NCBI GenBank assembly: GCA_035471785.1
Contig: DATIPQ010000095.1
Coordinates: forward strand, 42,834-106,833
Direction: 5' to 3'
Source of the DNA: Acidobacteriota bacterium
Lineage (GTDB): Bacteria; Acidobacteriota; UBA6911; RPQK01; DATIPO01
Length of the DNA stretch: 64,000 bases
Position numbers and translations under genes: made by a program. Below the pieces are notes generated by a model. It had not been told where the DNA came from and did not search any database. It was given only the letters and a program-made list of their open reading frames with translations. Below, piece by piece: positions 53,607 to 63,100 of this stretch (position 1 is the first letter of the stretch; the number at the start of each line of letters is the position of its first letter).

Positions 53607-54971
53607 ATGAACAGGCAACTCAAACGCATTTCCAGTCTTGTGGGCGCGGCAGTTCTAGGGGCTCTCTCTCTCTTGGCGCCCGCTCACGCTGAAGATCAGC
53701 CGGATCAACGGTCCGGATTGTGGCATGCCTATAACGAAGAGAATTCCTCAACTCTCTTTTTCCTGGTCTACAACGGCGTCCAGTCCAAGCTCTACGATGC
53801 CGACTGGAACCGCACAACGACGACCTTTCAAGTGGAAGACGGAACCTTGACCTTTGCGGTGCCGGGGGGGCGCCCGCAAAAAGTCGAGGCACGCTTCGAG
53901 GAAGGGAAGCTGAAGGGCGTGCTCGAGATGCGGCACGTCCAGTTTACGGCCCGCTACGAGTTCCAGGCCATTCATGTCAGCGATGATCCTGACTGGGAGC
54001 CGTGGGCCTTCCTGAAAGAAGCCGAGGCCTCGGTAATCGTTTCCTGGATGAAGACGCTGGAAAAAGCGCCCTTAGACGACTTCTCCTCCTTCCAAGCCTA
54101 TTGGCGAGAGGAGGTCGAGCCCCGCTATTATTCCCTCCTCACACATGCCCTCTACGGCTCGGAAACCGGCATCTTCTTTACGCACCTCCGGCAGGAAGCC
54201 ATCAAGACGGTGTTCGCCGACTTGAAGGAGCGGGGCGAACAGATCAAGCAACTCGCCGACACCTTCAAGGAGCTGGTCAAGCAGTCAGCCGACGACCTGC
54301 GCCAACTGTATCCTTTTCTGGAAATTCCTGGGCAGGTGGTTCCCATCCTGGGCCGCCAACCCTTCGACTTTCAGATCCGCATCCTGAGTCCAATCGGCAC
54401 CCCCCGCTTCCTTCTCTTCTTCGATCTTAACTGGATGGCTGAGGAGCTTGAGCGGCAACAGGTGCGTTATCAAATCGCCCAGGGGCTGGTGGCATTCGAT
54501 CATGTGATCCACCGTCCGCATCCGCCTTTTTTCCGCAACGAATTCGTCGTCCGGGGCATCGCCGCCTACCTGGCCTCGAGGCTCGATTATTCTGATTCTG
54601 CCAGCGCCTACTTGTTCCAGCCCGAGGGCCTCTCCCAGGAGAAGAGGCTGGAGGCGTTCAAACGCTTCGGCGCGGAGTTTGGCAGAGCTTTTGACAAGCG
54701 CCCAAACGAGGTGTCACTTTCGGAGTTTTTCTCCGGAGAGCATCGCGCTTCGTCTTACTTGTTTGGATATGGATTCGCCGCTCAGATGGCCAACCGCTTC
54801 TCCGAACGCGAGTTGGTTCGGCTGTTTGACTATGGGCGCGTGACCGACGAACTGCGAGCCTACATGCGATTGCTCAAGGAACCCCCCGATCCGTCCAAAC
54901 CCGAAAGCAGGGAAACGACCAAGGCCGCTGAGCAGCCGCAGACGAACGATCCGCCCCAGTCGGAAGGCTGA
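53607..54971 (+). CDS. Secreted protein of unknown function, possibly an inactive zincin
   Basis: A 454-residue exported protein, AAGGAG 6 bp before the ATG, signal peptide ISSLVGAAVLGALSLLAPAHA. An N-terminal beta region (SGLWHAYNEENSSTLFFLVY) is followed by a helical part with YYSLLTHALYGSETG. Towards the C-terminus, PRFLLFFDLNWMAEELE, then GLVAFDHVIH and NEFVVRGIAAYLASRL follow the same order as HExxH ... EGLAxY regions of DUF2268-like zinc proteases, but the metal-binding HE and the Glu are missing. A shorter relative lies at 58987-59865. The end is low-complexity (PETRETTKAAEQPQ-like). Protease ancestry is a weak inference. Confidence 0.6.
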   Translation: MNRQLKRISSLVGAAVLGALSLLAPAHAEDQPDQRSGLWHAYNEENSSTLFFLVYNGVQSKLYDADWNRTTTTFQVEDGTLTFAVPGGRPQKVEARFEEGKLKGVLEMRHVQFTARYEFQAIHVSDDPDWEPWAFLKEAEASVIVSWMKTLEKAPLDDFSSFQAYWREEVEPRYYSLLTHALYGSETGIFFTHLRQEAIKTVFADLKERGEQIKQLADTFKELVKQSADDLRQLYPFLEIPGQVVPILGRQPFDFQIRILSPIGTPRFLLFFDLNWMAEELERQQVRYQIAQGLVAFDHVIHRPHPPFFRNEFVVRGIAAYLASRLDYSDSASAYLFQPEGLSQEKRLEAFKRFGAEFGRAFDKRPNEVSLSEFFSGEHRASSYLFGYGFAAQMANRFSERELVRLFDYGRVTDELRAYMRLLKEPPDPSKPESRETTKAAEQPQTNDPPQSEG

Positions 54972-54994
54972 GGCCCAGCCTTCTCCAGGCGGCC

Positions 54995-57900
54995 CTACCG
55001 TTCCTCCTCCACGCCTTGGCCTTCAATGGCGGCCAGGAAGTCGGCCGCGCCGAAAAGGGCGAAGGAGATCACTGGCTGATCGCTGGTGATCAGTATGTGC
55101 CCCTGGATCTGGGAGAATCCGGATTGGAAGAATTCAGGACCATTGAGCAGGTCGACGACACGCTCTCCAGGTTCCAGCGTGAATTCGGCTTCACCCGTCT
55201 TGAGACCCTCTTTGTCGTAGACCGAAACCAGACCCTGGGCAAGCTCCTGGCTGCGGTTGAGGATGGCCAAGCCGTGAAACATTCCGATTTCGTCCGACTG
55301 GGCTACGTGCAGGAAGAAAGTTTCCTGGAAGCCTTCCTGGGCCATGGGCAAGGCGGCGTGGAAGGATTCGCTTTCATAAGAAACCGTGGCCACCACCTCT
55401 GCCGCCTTCTCGAAGACGCCGGCGGTGCCGCCGCTGATGCGGATCTCCAAATAGCCGGTGATCAGATCCAACTCCTCGAAGTCGAACAGGTCCTGCAGGT
55501 CGATGCGGCTCAGCGAGAGAGCCTCCAAGTCAAGCGCGGTCGCAGCCAGCTCTTCTCCATCGTCGTCGAAGAGATGGACCGTGCCGCCCGCCGGGGAGTC
55601 GTTGAGGTTGAGCAGATGCAGCCACGTGGTGGCGTCTGCGGTGGCTAGAAAATGAGGCACTATCAGGCGCCGCACTTGTTCTGGCCTTTTGGCTGTCAGA
55701 GAAGCGAAGTTGCTGTTGTCGCTGACCACCTCGAATCCCCGCAAAGGAACGGCGGAGGCCACTCTGACGTAGCCTTCGTCCAAGTCGGCTTCACCGAACA
55801 CGTCGCCGACCGAGCCCCGCAATGATCCCAAGGGAGCCAGCGAGGCCAGGGCCGTTTGCAGCAGGTGGCCTTCAGCGTCGAACAGTTCCAGGAGCACTTC
55901 GGGAGCCTCTTCCTGGCCGGGATTGAAGAGGAAGAGAAGGGTGTTGGCTTCTTGGCCGCGCACCATGGGGAAGTAAAGTTCCTCTCCCTCGGCCATCGAG
56001 CCTCCGATGCCGTCCAACTTGCGCAAGCCGTTATCGCCCATCATGAAGAAGGAGCGTATGCGGCCCTGCGTCCCGCGAGCCACCAAAGTGGCTTCCTCGT
56101 CCACTCCGCCCTGGGGCGGGAAGAGCTGATTGGTCAGGAAGGCGGCTTGACTGCGGTCCGAGTCCGACTCCAGGGAAGCCGAAGACTGAATGACTCCGTC
56201 GCGTCCCACGGCTTCGATTTCGATGAAGTTGGGTCCCCCTGCCAAATTGACCAGGGCCATGCTCACGAACGTGTCGGGAAGACCCAGGGAGAAGGGTACC
56301 AGGGTGAATTCCAAAGCCTCCACCAGGATCTCCACCCTGTCGGAGTTGTTCTCCATGTTGGGATCTTCCTCGCTGCCGCCGACTTCCACCGTATAGACCA
56401 GGACGCCCTCGGTGCTGGCCATGCCTTCAACTGTGATCGTCACTTGCTCGTCGGCCTCGAGGGCGCCTAGAGTGCAGGAGATCTCTTCTTCGGAAACCGT
56501 GCAAGTCCCTTGTTCGGTCGAGGCCGAAGGCGAAGTAAGGCCCGCGGGGACAGGGCCTGAAACCGTCACCTCCTCCACCTTGCCGGGACCGGCATTGGAG
56601 ACCGTGATGGAGTAGGTCAGCAGGCCGTTCTGGTTTAATCGGTCGGAGGAGGCCTCCAAGGCTACTGCAAGGTCGGCCTCCTCGGCCTTCACGTTCCATT
56701 CCAGTCCGGCGACGTTGTCGTCGGGTTGGGAGTCCTCCTCATCAGCGGTCACGGTAGCCGAATTGACGAACGATCCCGGCTGCCGAGCCCGGACACGCAC
56801 TTCGATGCGGGGCTCGTCTCCGCCCTGCAAGCGGCCCAGCCGGCACAAGATCTCTCGGGTATTGATAAGCAGGCTGCAGGAGCCGCGGTCGGGATTGGCC
56901 CTGACGAAAAGCAGTTGCTCAGAGAGCGGATTGATCACCGTGACGTTGTTGGCGACGCCGCTGGAGAGGTTTTTGACCGTGATCTCGTAAACCACCTCGC
57001 CGTCGACCCGCAGGTCGGCATCGGGTCCCGGGCCCGTCATGGCCAGGGCCAAGTCGAGGGCCGATTGGGTGACGTGGCTCAGAGCTTCGGAAGTGTTGTT
57101 GCCGCTGTTGGGATCGTCCTGCTCCGCGCTCACCGAAGCTGCCACGACCCAGTCGCCGGGTCCGCCGGGAGCGGTCAGCAGGCCGACTGTCGCCGAACTG
57201 CCCGCGCTCATCGTGCCCAACGAGCAGGTCACGACCTGGTTCGACTGGCTGCATGACCCGCTGCTTGAAGATGTGGAGTTGAGGGTCAAACCTTGGGGCA
57301 GGGTCGCCGTCACTTTCACATCATCAGCCGCCTCGGGACCCTGGTTGAACACGTTCAGGGTGAAGGACACGCCCTCCCCCAGTTCTGCTGATGCCGGCGC
57401 GGAGACCGCCACCGACACGTCGGCGGCTTCAGGCGGCGGTTGGGCCAAGATTATGACCCGCATGGGGTCGACGCAGCCGCAGCCGTTAAAGGTAGCCTCC
57501 AATCCCAGCACGATCTCAGTGTCTTGGTTGACTTCCGGAGTCAGCAGCGTGGCGCCGAGGGAAGAATCTGCCACGATCTGCAGAGAAGATCCCAGTCCGC
57601 CATCGTCCAATACGATCCACTCGAAGATCCCTGGAATGAGGGTGGAATCGACTGAGGGGCCCCGGACCGAACCCCGCAGTTTCAGGTCTTCGCCTCCAAC
57701 AACAGTGCTTTCCAGAGGACCCGCATCGACCCGCGATCCACAGGAGCCGCACTCTGTCCAGGTCCTTTCCGGATCATCGGGTAACGGAGGATCGCCGTTC
57801 TCGGAGACGCGTACCTGCCTCTGTACGGAAGAGACGGTATTGGTCCCATCGGAAACCTCAAGAGTGAAGAAATGGGTGGCGGGTACGTCTCCTGCCGGAA

Positions 57901-58585
57901 AGGACACTTCGAGCGAGCATCCCGAGGGGCCGTCGCACTTGGAAGCGCTGCGGTCGTCGATCAAGCTCCCGCGTTGTCCTGAAGCCGTCGCTGCATAGAA
58001 CAGAAAAGTCAGTTGATCGTCGCCCGGATGATGCGCGTTGCCCAAGAGCTTGATGGTCGATCCCAGCGGAACGCTGCCTGTCGGGGCGGCCAGTTGAACA
58101 TCGAAGGGACCGTCTCCCCCCGAGTCGTCGCTGCAGGCTCCCGGTTCGCCTTTCAGATGCACGGTGGTGCGGGCAGTTGCGAGCTGAAAGCCGGTCTTGA
58201 AGACCGAAACGGAGAAGGCGATGGCCATCTCATTTGAGCGGACCCGCGTGTGCTGAAAGATGGGATCCGGCCCCTCCGCTCCGATCAGCCGGCAGGTTGT
58301 GCCTCTGCAGGGAAGGCAGAAGGAACCCTTGACGATGCGCACAGACCAGTCGGTGTACTGGTAGCCGGACGGGTCGGGATCATTCAGCACCTCGGTGAGC
58401 ATTTGAATTGAGCGGTTCCCGCTCAGAGGGTCGTCCAGGGTTCCTTTGGCTCCCGAATAATCGGTAGCGATGAGTTCGACGTCGAAATTGGGGGGAGGAA
58501 GTTCCTCCTGGCCGACCAGAAGGGGGCCGGAAGCGATCGCAAAAATAAAGAAAACGGTAATAAAGGCTTGAAGTGAGGCTCGCAT
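54995..58585 (-). CDS. Giant secreted DUF11-repeat protein B
   Basis: A 1196-residue exported protein, paralogue of 49782-53393 with the same order: signal peptide (FITVFFIFAIASGPLLVGQ), shared N-terminal region (DDPLSGNRSIQMLTEVLNDP, CLPC ... GAEGPDPIFQH), Ig-like DUF11 repeats (DVSVAVSAPASAELGEGVSF, RLNQNGLLTYSITVSNAGPG), and the C-terminal module with FFMMGDNGLRKLDGIGG, FLHVAQSDEIGMFHGLAIL and QIQGHILITSDQPVISFALFG. Many Cys are conserved between the two, consistent with disulfides in an exported protein. It is convergent with the preceding gene across 23 bp. Confidence 0.82.
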   Translation of the reverse strand: MRASLQAFITVFFIFAIASGPLLVGQEELPPPNFDVELIATDYSGAKGTLDDPLSGNRSIQMLTEVLNDPDPSGYQYTDWSVRIVKGSFCLPCRGTTCRLIGAEGPDPIFQHTRVRSNEMAIAFSVSVFKTGFQLATARTTVHLKGEPGACSDDSGGDGPFDVQLAAPTGSVPLGSTIKLLGNAHHPGDDQLTFLFYAATASGQRGSLIDDRSASKCDGPSGCSLEVSFPAGDVPATHFFTLEVSDGTNTVSSVQRQVRVSENGDPPLPDDPERTWTECGSCGSRVDAGPLESTVVGGEDLKLRGSVRGPSVDSTLIPGIFEWIVLDDGGLGSSLQIVADSSLGATLLTPEVNQDTEIVLGLEATFNGCGCVDPMRVIILAQPPPEAADVSVAVSAPASAELGEGVSFTLNVFNQGPEAADDVKVTATLPQGLTLNSTSSSSGSCSQSNQVVTCSLGTMSAGSSATVGLLTAPGGPGDWVVAASVSAEQDDPNSGNNTSEALSHVTQSALDLALAMTGPGPDADLRVDGEVVYEITVKNLSSGVANNVTVINPLSEQLLFVRANPDRGSCSLLINTREILCRLGRLQGGDEPRIEVRVRARQPGSFVNSATVTADEEDSQPDDNVAGLEWNVKAEEADLAVALEASSDRLNQNGLLTYSITVSNAGPGKVEEVTVSGPVPAGLTSPSASTEQGTCTVSEEEISCTLGALEADEQVTITVEGMASTEGVLVYTVEVGGSEEDPNMENNSDRVEILVEALEFTLVPFSLGLPDTFVSMALVNLAGGPNFIEIEAVGRDGVIQSSASLESDSDRSQAAFLTNQLFPPQGGVDEEATLVARGTQGRIRSFFMMGDNGLRKLDGIGGSMAEGEELYFPMVRGQEANTLLFLFNPGQEEAPEVLLELFDAEGHLLQTALASLAPLGSLRGSVGDVFGEADLDEGYVRVASAVPLRGFEVVSDNSNFASLTAKRPEQVRRLIVPHFLATADATTWLHLLNLNDSPAGGTVHLFDDDGEELAATALDLEALSLSRIDLQDLFDFEELDLITGYLEIRISGGTAGVFEKAAEVVATVSYESESFHAALPMAQEGFQETFFLHVAQSDEIGMFHGLAILNRSQELAQGLVSVYDKEGLKTGEAEFTLEPGERVVDLLNGPEFFQSGFSQIQGHILITSDQPVISFALFGAADFLAAIEGQGVEEER

Positions 58586-58986
58586 CTCGATGACTCCCGA
58601 GTTTGATAGTCAGTTGTCTCCAGCTACAGTGTCGGGCTAATGCGCACAAAAGGAGGTGACGCTCATCACAGGCCATAGTTTCTTGACGCTTTCAGCCAAA
58701 CAATGCCGCGGCCGGCTTGCCCGTGGACTCATCGTGAGCAAGCCGGATGCCAAGGAACGAGCCAATCGTCAAAAGGCCCTAAAGGTAGGTTTTACGGGAG
58801 GTTGAGCCGGGGGCGGCTGATCCCCGCCTGCCAGCAGTCCTTGAAGACTCTGCCCACTCTGCCGGGCAATTCTTGCCGCTCCCCGACCAAGCAGGTTCTC
58901 AAGTCGGGAAGATGCTGCGGCTCTTCACCAGGCCGCTTCAAGAGTGACGCGCTGATCGTTTTGGCTCAGAAGGAATGATGCGTTTT
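58586..58986. other. Gene-free stretch upstream of DUF11 protein B
   Basis: About 400 bp. A hairpin with 9-bp arms CCGGCTTGC (58712-58720) and GCAAGCCGG (58738-58746) is visible. A 91-codon plus-strand frame here has no family features. No riboswitch or tRNA was recognised. Confidence 0.55.
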
Positions 58987-59865
58987 TCAGCGATGGTCCG
59001 CTGTGGGGGATTGTTCTTCTTGGCCTTCAGGGGAGGGCTTGGCGGGTGGCGCCAGCTCGACGAAGACAAAGTTCTCGATCTTGTACTCCCGGCTGCCGCA
59101 GCAGAGTATCTGACCCGGCTCCCGCTTCAGACGGGCCGTTGCCACGGTATGCATATCGACTCTCGGCTTGTCGAAGGCCGGCAGAAGCACGATGCAGGTG
59201 TCCTCTTTCATCTGAGCCCGCAAGCCCCTGTGACTCTGGGCGGCTTCAGACACGGCCTCCCGGGCTCGAGCCACCCGCAGTGAGGCCTCCTCCTCAAAGT
59301 CGGAGAGATGCTCGAAGAGCCTGCGGAGCTGTTGCAAGCGCAGTTGGGAATCGTTCTCTTTTCCGTACAGAGCATGATTTAAGAACGGATAGTAGGCGGG
59401 TATCACTTTCTCATCCCAAAATTTGAGGAAATCCTCAAACGACTCACGAGGCGCTTCCAATACCAGGGCAACCACGTCGATCCGGTTCTCTTTGCGGGCG
59501 TCGGCAATCCATTGCTGGGGGGAAACGGGCATCTTTTCGGCCACCCGAATGGCCCTAACGGGTTGCTCGATGGCGAATTGCCCTCCACCCGCCGCGATCG
59601 CCATCGAACCTTTCAAGCCGTTCCCGTCTGGCTTCAGGGTGAGGCGCGAAAGCTCGATGCTGGTTTCCTCGGTGAACTGAACGACAATTTCATCTTCTGT
59701 GACTCGGCTCTCGCGGATGGCGAAAGCTGACCAGTCGAGGGCGAACATCTGCACGGTGCCATCTTGGTGAATATAGAGATGAGGCGCTTGATGCTGTCCG
59801 GAATCGATGCGCCACAGTCCGGCCCAGGGAGAAACCGTCACAGAGAGCAGAAGCAGAGCGATCAT
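58987..59865 (-). CDS. Secreted protein related to 53607-54971, shorter
   Basis: About 292 residues from the ATG at 59865 (a GTG at 59880 with GGAAGGGG upstream is an alternative). Signal peptide MIALLLLSVTVSPW. It repeats the plan of the 454-residue protein: AGLWRIDSG ... LHIHQDG-like strands, then YYPFLNHALYGKENDS, matching YYSLLTHALYGSETG. It lacks the long C-terminal region that contains the degenerate protease-like motifs and instead ends in a Pro-rich tail (PPAKPSPEGQEEQ). It may be a truncated paralogue. Together with protein B it mirrors the A pair on the other strand. Confidence 0.6.
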   Translation of the reverse strand: MIALLLLSVTVSPWAGLWRIDSGQHQAPHLYIHQDGTVQMFALDWSAFAIRESRVTEDEIVVQFTEETSIELSRLTLKPDGNGLKGSMAIAAGGGQFAIEQPVRAIRVAEKMPVSPQQWIADARKENRIDVVALVLEAPRESFEDFLKFWDEKVIPAYYPFLNHALYGKENDSQLRLQQLRRLFEHLSDFEEEASLRVARAREAVSEAAQSHRGLRAQMKEDTCIVLLPAFDKPRVDMHTVATARLKREPGQILCCGSREYKIENFVFVELAPPAKPSPEGQEEQSPTADHR

Positions 59866-59884
59866 GCCCGCAGTATACACCACC

Positions 59885-59901
59885 CCTTCCGAATCGGAAG
59901 G
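59885..59901. promoter_or_regulatory. Perfect palindrome in divergent region
   Basis: CCTTCCGAATCGGAAGG has 8-bp arms around one central base, between the starts of two divergent genes. Size and place suit an operator, but no regulator is known. Confidence 0.35.
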
Positions 59902-60159
59902 CCGGCGGCCAAGACCCTCGGCCCATGGCCCCGGCAGATGAAGCAGAGGCTGTAGCAGCGGCTGGCCTTCCCGTGCGGGGACGCGTCTCCCGGATGCGAA
60001 AAAATTATCATTTTTGGGCTGATTTTGCGTCTTGAGCGGCTTTTGCGCATCTAATAAGAAGGCGCGATTCCAAGGGAGGCTGCGCTCATTTTTGCCTGGA
60101 CGCTCGGCAGGAGAGCAAATAGGGAAACCGGCACCAGTCGGACCGAACAGGATAGTTTC

Positions 60160-63100
60160 ATGTTGAGCGGATTGCTCTCGCCAATTTCCATCTCGGACTC
60201 TCGCCGGGGATTGGCCTGCCTCGGTCCAGGGCTCCTTTGTTTGTTTCTCCTCTTGTCGTGGCAGTCCTTTCTTGTGGGGGGAGGTCCCCTGGTCGTCCAG
60301 GAAGGTCAGCCGGGCCGATGGGCAGGCCCGGTGCCGTTTGCCTTGGACCGAGGTCCTTTGGGCCCTCTCGACAATGACTCGGCCGATGCTCTCATCCGCC
60401 ATGCCGTGGACCAATGGCAGGCCGTCCCGTCTTCGACTGTTTCCTTTCAGGAGCAGCCCCAACTGGAAGTTGACGTGGATGCCGACAACATTCTCGACTT
60501 CTTCGGGGGAGCGCCCATCGGAGGCGGCGAGATCAGGCCGGAAAACCCGGTCATCTTCGACAACGACGGCGCCGTCATCGACATGCTTCTGGGAGCAGGC
60601 TCGAGGAACTCTGTTCTGGCCTTTTCCGGTCCCCGCTTTATCAACACCAACACCCGCAATTTCCTCTCCGGATTCGCGGTTTTCAATGGGCTCTTCGCAC
60701 TTTCGGAGAACTTCCAGGCCACCGTGGTGCATGAACTGGGCCATCTGCTGGGGCTGGACCACACCCAAGCCAACCGGCTGCTGGCCTCCAACCAGGATGC
60801 GGAGGACAACTGGCTGGTTCCGCTCATGTATCCATTCGCCATCGCCAATGCGGTCGAGCAGCCTCTGCGCGATGACATTGCCTGGATTTCCTGGCTTCAG
60901 CCCGCTTCTTCTTTCCAGGAGACGGGCAGTATCAGCGGCAACGTCACACGGCGCGGCGGCGAGCCTTTGAGAGGAGCCAACGTGGTGGCGGTACGCCTTG
61001 AGCCAAACGACGCCGAATCGCTGCACGAGGTGGTTTCGGTGGTCTCCGGTTTTCTGCTGGACGGCTCGGGGGATTATCTTATTCCGGGGCTGATTCCCGG
61101 CCGCTACGTGGTCTTCATCGAGCCGCTGGACCCCCGTTTCGTGGGCGGCAGCTCCGTGGGACCCTATGATCAGCGCTTCGATCAGTTCCCGAAGGACTAC
61201 TATAACGGGATCAATGAAACGGGGACGAACAGCGACAACCCCTTGGCCAAGACTGTCCTGGTGGTGAGTGGCGGACAGGAGATTGAAGGCATCGACTTAG
61301 TCGCCAACGAGGGCAATCTGCCTCCCACGGTGGAGGCTGGCGAGCCCCGCACGGTTCAGAGCGCTCAGCTCGTGCAATTGGAGGCCACGGCGCAGGATCC
61401 TGACGGTGATGCCCTGGAGATCCGCTGGAGCCAGCAAAGCGGGCCGCAAGTCGTTCTTTCCGACCCCGAGTCTCTGAGGCCCACCTTCCTGGCGCCGGCC
61501 ACTGCCGAAGCGGTGGCATTGGTGTTCCGTTTGACGGTTGACGACGGCTTCTTCGAGGCCAGCGACACGGTGCGGATTACGGTGATTCCGGTTCCCGGCA
61601 ATAATCCTCCCCTGGTAGATGCCGGCCCTGATCAAGTTGCGGCCCACGGACAACTGGTGGAGCTTCAGGGACAAACCTCGGATCCGGATGGAGATTCGCT
61701 TTTCCTGCGCTGGCGGCAATTGACCGGTCCCGCCGTGGAACTGCTGGGGGCCGATCAACAAATGGCACGATTCGTAGCGCCCAGCGTCTCGGAACGGCGC
61801 GTCCTGACTTTTCAACTGGAGGCTTCGGACGGCAAGGGCGGCTTCGCCCAGGACCGGTCTAATGTAACGCTGCTGCGCAATCGCCCTCCCCAGGTGGAGG
61901 TAGCGCCTTTCACTACCGTCCCGCCCGGCGAGTTGGTCGAACTTCAGGCTGAGGCCGAAGACCCGGATGGCGACCCCTTGACCTTCCGCTGGGAGCAGAC
62001 CTCAGGTTCGCCGCTGGACCTTGAAGGCGAGGATTCCGACAGGCTGGTTTTCCGGGCTCCGGCGGAGGCCGTCAACACCTTTTTCGGGTTCCAACTCGAA
62101 GTCAGCGACGGAGGACTGACCGCCACGGCGGCGGTCGCCGTGCTGGTGGGCGGCTCCGCCCCGATTGTGATGCCGGCTTCTCTGCGCCTGGGAGACGAAC
62201 GGCTGCGCCGCTCCTTCGTGGGGGGCGCGGTGATCCATGATTCCGCCGACGATGTCTCTGTTTTCCTGCGAGTCCGCGATCTGCAGGGCGACCTTGTGGA
62301 AGCCGACACCGACCTGCAGTTGGCGGCGGGAGGCCAGTGGACGTTTTTGACCGAACAATTGACCCGCGGACAGATCCTGGGAACCCTGAGCCTGCAGGGT
62401 GTCGAAGAGGCCTTGAAGGGCTTTTTCTTGATGGGCGACCTGGAGGCGACGCGGCTGGACGGGGTCGGCGGCCAGTTGGAGATCGCCCCCAAGCTTTATC
62501 TGCAGGCGGTCCGGCGCAACGCCACCGTCGACACCTTGGTTTACCTGCATAACCCCGACCCTTCGGGAGACTGCCTTCTCACCCTGCGACTGCGTGGTCC
62601 GGACGGAGGGCTCAAAGCTGAGAGTCAGACCCTCTTAGCCCCGGGGGGAACTCTGCTGCAGATGCTCGGTTCTCTCTTTGAGTTGGACGAGGACTCCGAG
62701 GAAGAAGGCTATGTGGTGGTGGAGGGCAGCCGTCCTCTGCTGGGGATGGCCATGCTGGTGGACGATGAAGCTTACGTTGCGCTTCCGGCGGTAGCGCCTC
62801 GGTCAACCTTGCGCCTTTATGCTCCTCACTTTTTCACCGACGGCGATCGCCAGACCACCCGCTTGCGCCTGCTCAACGCCGGGGAGAGGAGTATTCAGGT
62901 CCGCATCACGGCCTACGACGACCAATCCAACGTCTTGGGGACCTTCCAGCAGGTGGTGGAAGCGGGAACGGTGCTCGACCAGGCGGTTTTCAGCTTCCTT
63001 GAGGATCCTTCGCCCGGGGTCATCACCGTGGGCTATCTGGAGGTGCTGGCCAACGAAGGACTCAGCGGTCCCCTGCTGATCCCCGCTCAATTGGTAGGCA

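Noticed and set aside
58680-58740. Hammerhead-like sequence (GATGAGTCC ... GAAAC on the minus strand)
   Set aside because: The core CUGAUGA is not intact and the flanking stems do not form.
58703-58978. 91-codon plus-strand frame between the two minus-strand secreted genes
   Set aside because: No ribosome site, no recognisable family and low-complexity composition; probably chance.
58586-58986. Cyclic-di-GMP riboswitch
   Set aside because: AGGCCCTAAAGGTAGG only loosely recalls the GEMM consensus and the required paired elements are not found.
59866-61026. Extension of the 58987-59865 gene up to 61026
   Set aside because: It would run antisense through the metalloprotease gene and its promoter; the signal peptide at 59865 marks the true start.
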